Assembly: GCA_934667065.1 (NCBI GenBank)
Contig: CAKULD010000006.1
Span: forward strand, 104,045 to 168,044
Origin: an uncultured Collinsella sp.
GTDB lineage: Bacteria; Actinomycetota; Coriobacteriia; Coriobacteriales; Coriobacteriaceae
Direction of reading: 5' to 3'
DNA length: 64,000 nucleotides
Below the pieces are notes generated by a model that was given only the letters and a program-made list of their open reading frames with translations, had not been told where the DNA came from and did not search any database. The position numbers and the translations under genes were made by a program. Below are positions 60,604 to 64,000 of the stretch, one piece after another (positions within the stretch are counted from its first letter, which is position 1; every line of letters begins with the position of its first letter).

Positions 60604-62070
60604 ATGCGTATCTACAACAGCGCTACCCATAAAAAGGAAGAGTTCCAGCCTATCGAGTCCGGCAAGGTCCGCATGTACGTGTGCGGCCCCACGGTCTACG
60701 ACAACATCCATATCGGCAACGCCCGCACGTTCATCAGCTTCGACGTGATTCGCCGCTGGCTCATCGCGAGCGGCTACGAGGTCACGTTTGCCCAGAATCT
60801 CACCGACGTCGATGACAAGATCATCAAACGCGCCAACGAGCAGGGCCGCACGGCCGCCGAGGTCGCGACGGAGTTCTCCGACAAGTTCATCGGCGTCATG
60901 CGCGCCGCCAACGTGCTCGATCCCGATGTGCGCCCCCGCGCCACCAAAGAGATTGGCCCCATGATCGCCATGATCAAGACGCTCATCGAGCAGGGCCATG
61001 CCTATGCTGCCGATAACGGCGACGTGTACTTTGCCGTGCGCAGCGATCCCAATTACGGTCAGGTCTCGGGCCGCAACATCGACGACCTGATGGTGGGCGC
61101 GCGCATCGAGGAGAACGAGGACAAGAACGACCCGCTCGACTTTGCCCTGTGGAAGGCCGCCAAGCCCGGCGAGCCCAGCTGGCCGAGCCCCTGGGGCGAG
61201 GGCCGTCCCGGTTGGCACACCGAGTGCGCCGCCATGGTGCACCGCTATCTGGGCACCCCGATCGACATCCACGGCGGCGGCTCCGACCTGGCCTTCCCGC
61301 ACCACGAGAACGAGTGCGCCCAGGCCACCTGCGCCTGGCACCAGGGTTTCTCCAACACCTGGATGCACACGGGCATGCTGCTGGTCGACGGCGAGAAGAT
61401 GTCCAAGTCGCTCGGCAACTTCTTTACGCTGGCCGAGGTCCTCGAGCAGCACTCCGCTGCCGCCCTGCGCCTGCTGATGCTGCAGACGAGCTATCGCTCG
61501 CCGCTCGATTTCTCTTGGGAGCGCCTGGAGGGTGCCGAGAACTCGCTCACGCGTATCGCCGGTACGGTCGAGAACCTGCGCTGGGCCGCGAACCACGCGA
61601 CGGCCGCTGCCGATGAGGCAGCTGCCGAGGCGTTTGCCACTAAGGCGGCCGAGACCCGTGCCACCTTTAAGGAGTGCATGGACGACGACTTTAACACCGC
61701 CGGTGCCATGGGTGCCGTCTTTGGCTTTGTGACCGAGTGCAACCAGTACCTGGAGCAGGCGGGCGACGCTGCCGACAAGGCTGCCGCGCTTGCCGCTGCC
61801 GATACGCTGGTCGAGCTGCTCGACACCTTTGGTGTTGAGCTTCCCGAGCCCAAGGTCGAGCTGCCGCTGGGCCTGCTGGGTGTTGCCGCCGGTCTGGTCG
61901 CCTACACGGGCGACGACGTGGACGAGGCCGCTGCCAAGATTCTCGAGGCCCGCGCCGAGGCCCGTGCCGCCAAGAACTGGGATCTGGCCGACGCCATCCG
62001 CGACCAGCTCAAGGACCTGGGTCTGACGATCGAGGATACGGCCGCGGGTACTCGTATTAAGACCCTCTAG
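60604..62070 (+). CDS. cysS: Cysteinyl-tRNA synthetase
   Basis: This 488-residue class I synthetase charges tRNA-Cys. The zinc ligand motif VCGPTVYDNIHIGNARTF includes the HIGN signature, and the second signature is KMSKSLGNFF. The length is normal. ATG 60604 follows AAGGAGT. It is the last gene of disA-ispD-ispF-cysS; a structured gap of 143 bases follows before rlmB. Confidence 0.97.
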   Translation: MRIYNSATHKKEEFQPIESGKVRMYVCGPTVYDNIHIGNARTFISFDVIRRWLIASGYEVTFAQNLTDVDDKIIKRANEQGRTAAEVATEFSDKFIGVMRAANVLDPDVRPRATKEIGPMIAMIKTLIEQGHAYAADNGDVYFAVRSDPNYGQVSGRNIDDLMVGARIEENEDKNDPLDFALWKAAKPGEPSWPSPWGEGRPGWHTECAAMVHRYLGTPIDIHGGGSDLAFPHHENECAQATCAWHQGFSNTWMHTGMLLVDGEKMSKSLGNFFTLAEVLEQHSAAALRLLMLQTSYRSPLDFSWERLEGAENSLTRIAGTVENLRWAANHATAAADEAAAEAFATKAAETRATFKECMDDDFNTAGAMGAVFGFVTECNQYLEQAGDAADKAAALAAADTLVELLDTFGVELPEPKVELPLGLLGVAAGLVAYTGDDVDEAAAKILEARAEARAAKNWDLADAIRDQLKDLGLTIEDTAAGTRIKTL

Positions 62071-62076
62071 TATTAG

Positions 62077-62179
62077 TCGACCGTTCGAGGTGCGGCAGAT
62101 TGCCTTGAAAGAGGAGGGCATAGACCTGGCGGTCATGCCCGACGATTGAAAGGCAAGGTGCCGTGGCTCGGACGGTCGA
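62077..62179. other. Structured intergenic stem-loop between cysS and rlmB
   Basis: TCGACCGTTCGAG (62077-62089) pairs with CTCGGACGGTCGA (62167-62179) with one wobble. Inside, TGCCTT can pair with AAGGCA, and GGGCAT with ATGCCC around AGACCTGGCGGTC. The three nested stems span 103 bases. No T-run and no coding frame. Confidence 0.6.
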
Positions 62180-62213
62180 TTCTTGTCCGTTATCTATTTA
62201 AGGAGGTCGCCCT

Positions 62214-63134
62214 ATGGCCGACAATCGTAAGCGTGCGCCGCGTGGCGGCAAACAGGCTGCTTCTGGCTCGCGTCCGATTCGCCGCAACGACCGCGCTGCC
62301 GCTCCCAAGGGCCAGCGCGATCGCTCCCAAGCACAGACTGCGCGTCCGCAACGAGATCGCAACCGCGACAACGTTCAGGCTCCCAAGGGTGAGTTCATCG
62401 AGGGTCGCCGTGCTGCTGCCGAGGCGCTGCGTACCGGCTTTCCCGTCAAGTGCGCGCTCATCGCCGAGGGCGGGGAGCGCGATGCCGCCCTGTCTCGCCT
62501 GGTCGATGACCTCAACGCCGAGGGCGTCCGCATTAAGTACGTGCCACGCACGCAGCTCGATGCGCTGTCGAGCCACGGCGCCCACCAGGGCATTGCGCTC
62601 GAGGTGGGCAACTTCCCCTACGCGGACGTCGCCGACATCCTCGATCGAGCGGGCGATGGCCCGGCACTTGTCGTCGTGCTCGATCACGTGACCGATGACG
62701 GTAACTTTGGCGCTATCGTGCGTTCTGCAGAGGTCGTGGGTGCTGCCGGCGTCATCATCGCCAACAAGCGCGCTGCCGGCGTGACCGTGGGCAGCTACAA
62801 GACTTCCGCCGGTGCCGTTATGCATCTGCCCATCGCGCAGGTTCCTAACATCGCCCGTGCGCTCGACGACCTCAAGGCAGCCGGCTTTTGGGTGGGCGGC
62901 GCCTCCGAGCATGCCGAGGGCAGCTGCTGGGATACCCCCTTCGAGGGCCGCGTGGCGCTCGTCATGGGTTCCGAGGGCGATGGCATTTCGCGTCTGGTGC
63001 TCGAGAAATGCGACTTTTTGACCAAGCTTCCCCAGCGCGGCATGACCGAGAGTCTCAATGTTGCCCAGGCGACCACGGCCCTCTGCTTTGAGTGGCTGCG
63101 CCGCAACGCCGGCGAGCTTATGGGGGAGGAGTAG
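62214..63134 (+). CDS. rlmB: 23S rRNA 2'-O-methyltransferase RlmB-like (SpoU family)
   Basis: This 306-residue SpoU-type RNA methyltransferase has a basic disordered N terminus (about 1-60), a substrate-binding domain starting GEFIEGRRAAAEAL, and a knotted catalytic domain with LDHVTDDGNFGAIVRSAEVV, MGSEGDGISRLVLEKCD and ESLNVAQATTALCFEW. RlmB methylates G2251 of 23S rRNA in E. coli; the exact site here is assumed. ATG 62214 follows AAGGAGG. yacP follows after three bases. Confidence 0.93.
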   Translation: MADNRKRAPRGGKQAASGSRPIRRNDRAAAPKGQRDRSQAQTARPQRDRNRDNVQAPKGEFIEGRRAAAEALRTGFPVKCALIAEGGERDAALSRLVDDLNAEGVRIKYVPRTQLDALSSHGAHQGIALEVGNFPYADVADILDRAGDGPALVVVLDHVTDDGNFGAIVRSAEVVGAAGVIIANKRAAGVTVGSYKTSAGAVMHLPIAQVPNIARALDDLKAAGFWVGGASEHAEGSCWDTPFEGRVALVMGSEGDGISRLVLEKCDFLTKLPQRGMTESLNVAQATTALCFEWLRRNAGELMGEE

Positions 63135-63137
63135 CGC

Positions 63138-63815
63138 ATGTCCAAGAAGAACCGCGCCAAGTCCAAGGCCAAGCGCTTTGGCGAGGGCTCGGCCAAGCCG
63201 ATTGTTTCGGCCGCGACCTATGGCGTAGGCGGCAATGCGTTTGCGCAGGCCATCGCCGATCCGGTCTCGACGGTGCACTCCAATAAGCCCGAGCTGCTGG
63301 TGGTCGACGGCTACAACGTGATTCACTGCACGCCGCGCTACGAAAAGCTCGTGTACGACCATTCCGACGATCCGTATTCCAGCGACGTCCACGATATGGC
63401 GCGCACCGCACTCATCAACGATGTTGCCGCGTTTGCCCAGGGCCGCTACGAGGCAGTGATCGTCTTTGACGGCGCGGGCAACATCTCCAGCGAGCGCCCC
63501 AACCTGCCGGCGCGTGGCGTGCGCATTGAGTTTTCGCCGACGGGCGTTTCGGCCGATACCGTGGTGCAGAAGCTCTGTATCGAGGCACGTGAGGAAGGCC
63601 GTGCGTGCTCCGTGGTGTCGAGCGATGGCACCATCCAAGCCGTCGTCATGGGCAAGGGTGTCACGCGCATCTCGAGTCGCATGCTGGTGGACGAGCTCAA
63701 GCAGATCGACAACGACGTGCACGAGGCCGAGGAGGCACCCCAGATCAAGATGACTCTGGGCAGCCGCCTAAGCCCCGAGGCACTGGCAAAACTCAAGGCC
63801 CTGCGCGGCCGTTAG
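63138..63815 (+). CDS. YacP/NYN-domain ribonuclease-like protein
   Basis: This 225-residue protein has a basic N terminus of about 50 residues and then the NYN (PIN-like) domain: ELLVVDGYNVIHCTPRYEKL, VIVFDGAGN and VVSSDGTIQAVVMGKG. The Bacillus homologue Rae1 (YacP) is a ribosome-associated endonuclease. Adjacency to cysS and rlmB matches Bacillus (cysS-mrnC-rlmB-yacP), without mrnC. ATG 63138 follows GGGGGAGGAG. Confidence 0.9.
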   Translation: MSKKNRAKSKAKRFGEGSAKPIVSAATYGVGGNAFAQAIADPVSTVHSNKPELLVVDGYNVIHCTPRYEKLVYDHSDDPYSSDVHDMARTALINDVAAFAQGRYEAVIVFDGAGNISSERPNLPARGVRIEFSPTGVSADTVVQKLCIEAREEGRACSVVSSDGTIQAVVMGKGVTRISSRMLVDELKQIDNDVHEAEEAPQIKMTLGSRLSPEALAKLKALRGR

Positions 63816-63863
63816 GGGAGTGGCCGCTGCTGTGGCGTAAATGCATAACGCTATGCAGTCCTG

Positions 63864-63892
63864 TTGCGCCTCGTCCGCAATTCCTTTATTCT
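63864..63892 (+). promoter_or_regulatory. Predicted promoter of tRNA-Thr
   Basis: TTGCGC and TATTCT are 17 bases apart, about 31 bases before the tRNA. Confidence 0.5.
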
Positions 63893-63922
63893 TAACTGGC
63901 TTCGCGCGAAAGCGCCAAGTGT

Positions 63923-63997
63923 GCCAGTGTGGCGCAACGGTAGCGCAACTGATTTGTAATCAGTGGGTTGCGGGTTCGATTCCTGTCACTGGCTCCA
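63923..63997 (+). tRNA. tRNA-Thr (anticodon TGT)
   Basis: The acceptor arm GCCAGTG pairs with CACTGGC, followed by T and an encoded CCA. The anticodon loop TTTGTAA gives TGT within ACTGA/TCAGT. The T-arm is GCGGGTTCGATTCCTGT. Confidence 0.96.
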
Positions 63998-64000
63998 TGA

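Overview
The window is chromosomal DNA from a high-GC bacterium. Gene content, protein sequences and repeats fit the Coriobacteriia (Actinomycetota), most likely the gut genus Collinsella; the genus is inferred from recalled protein similarity, not from a search. Genes are dense, with strong GGAGG-type ribosome sites and many GTG starts. I see no prophage, complete insertion sequence, rRNA operon or CRISPR array. Most of it is conserved housekeeping sequence.

Layout. 1-5.5 kb: the 3' end of an AAC(3)-like acetyltransferase, a Tat-exported arylsulfotransferase lipoprotein, a DUF389 membrane protein and an OPT transporter. 5.7-16.2 kb: coaX, dCMP deaminase, NifU-like protein, lgt, a large DUF6020-like membrane protein, yebC, an alkaline-shock cluster (AmaP-like, DUF2273, Asp23/Gls24), a YitT-family protein and a zinc-ribbon membrane protein. 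16.3-22.1 kb: divergent M20 and YtcJ-like hydrolases, then groES-groEL. 22.3-22.9 kb: a small AT-rich toxin-antitoxin-like pair with its own palindrome. 23.0-26.5 kb: FMN riboswitch, ribU, a fused EcfA-EcfA' ATPase and ecfT. 26.5-32.6 kb: two flavin/PNPOx-like proteins and argCJBD behind two phased ARG-box-like palindromes. 33.2-45.4 kb: tRNA-Val, asnB, a murE-like ligase, a HAD phosphatase, murI, rph, rdgB, dtd, veg, ispE, tRNA-Pro, tatA, greA and a lysyl-tRNA synthetase with an extra C-terminal tRNA-binding domain. 45.9-51.3 kb: ThrE-like exporter, DUF2798 protein and clpC. 51.4-57.2 kb: an accessory-looking stretch with a RelB/DinJ-PIN pair, pepD, hipBA and a DUF4143 ATPase. 57.4-64 kb: mntP under a yybP-ykoY manganese riboswitch, then disA-ispD-ispF-cysS, rlmB, yacP and tRNA-Thr.

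Genes that work together: ribU-ecfAA'-ecfT form a riboflavin importer under FMN control; argCJBD make acetylornithine and recycle its acetyl group; ispE, ispD and ispF are three steps of the MEP isoprenoid pathway, with ispD and ispF tied to the c-di-AMP cyclase gene disA; murE-like and murI serve peptidoglycan.

The least explained part is intergenic. I see (1) about ten hairpins whose arms differ in sequence from site to site but whose apex always carries GGGAC/GGGACAGG-like bases; (2) three copies of a roughly 66-nt inverted repeat starting AGTTGCGGTGAAATA; (3) a 215-nt long-stem hairpin upstream of groES; (4) a 220-bp MITE-like element with 30-bp inverted ends after argD; (5) four repeats with an exact 23-bp period upstream of the DUF4143 ATPase; and (6) a motif shared by the hipBA operator and two neighbouring terminators.
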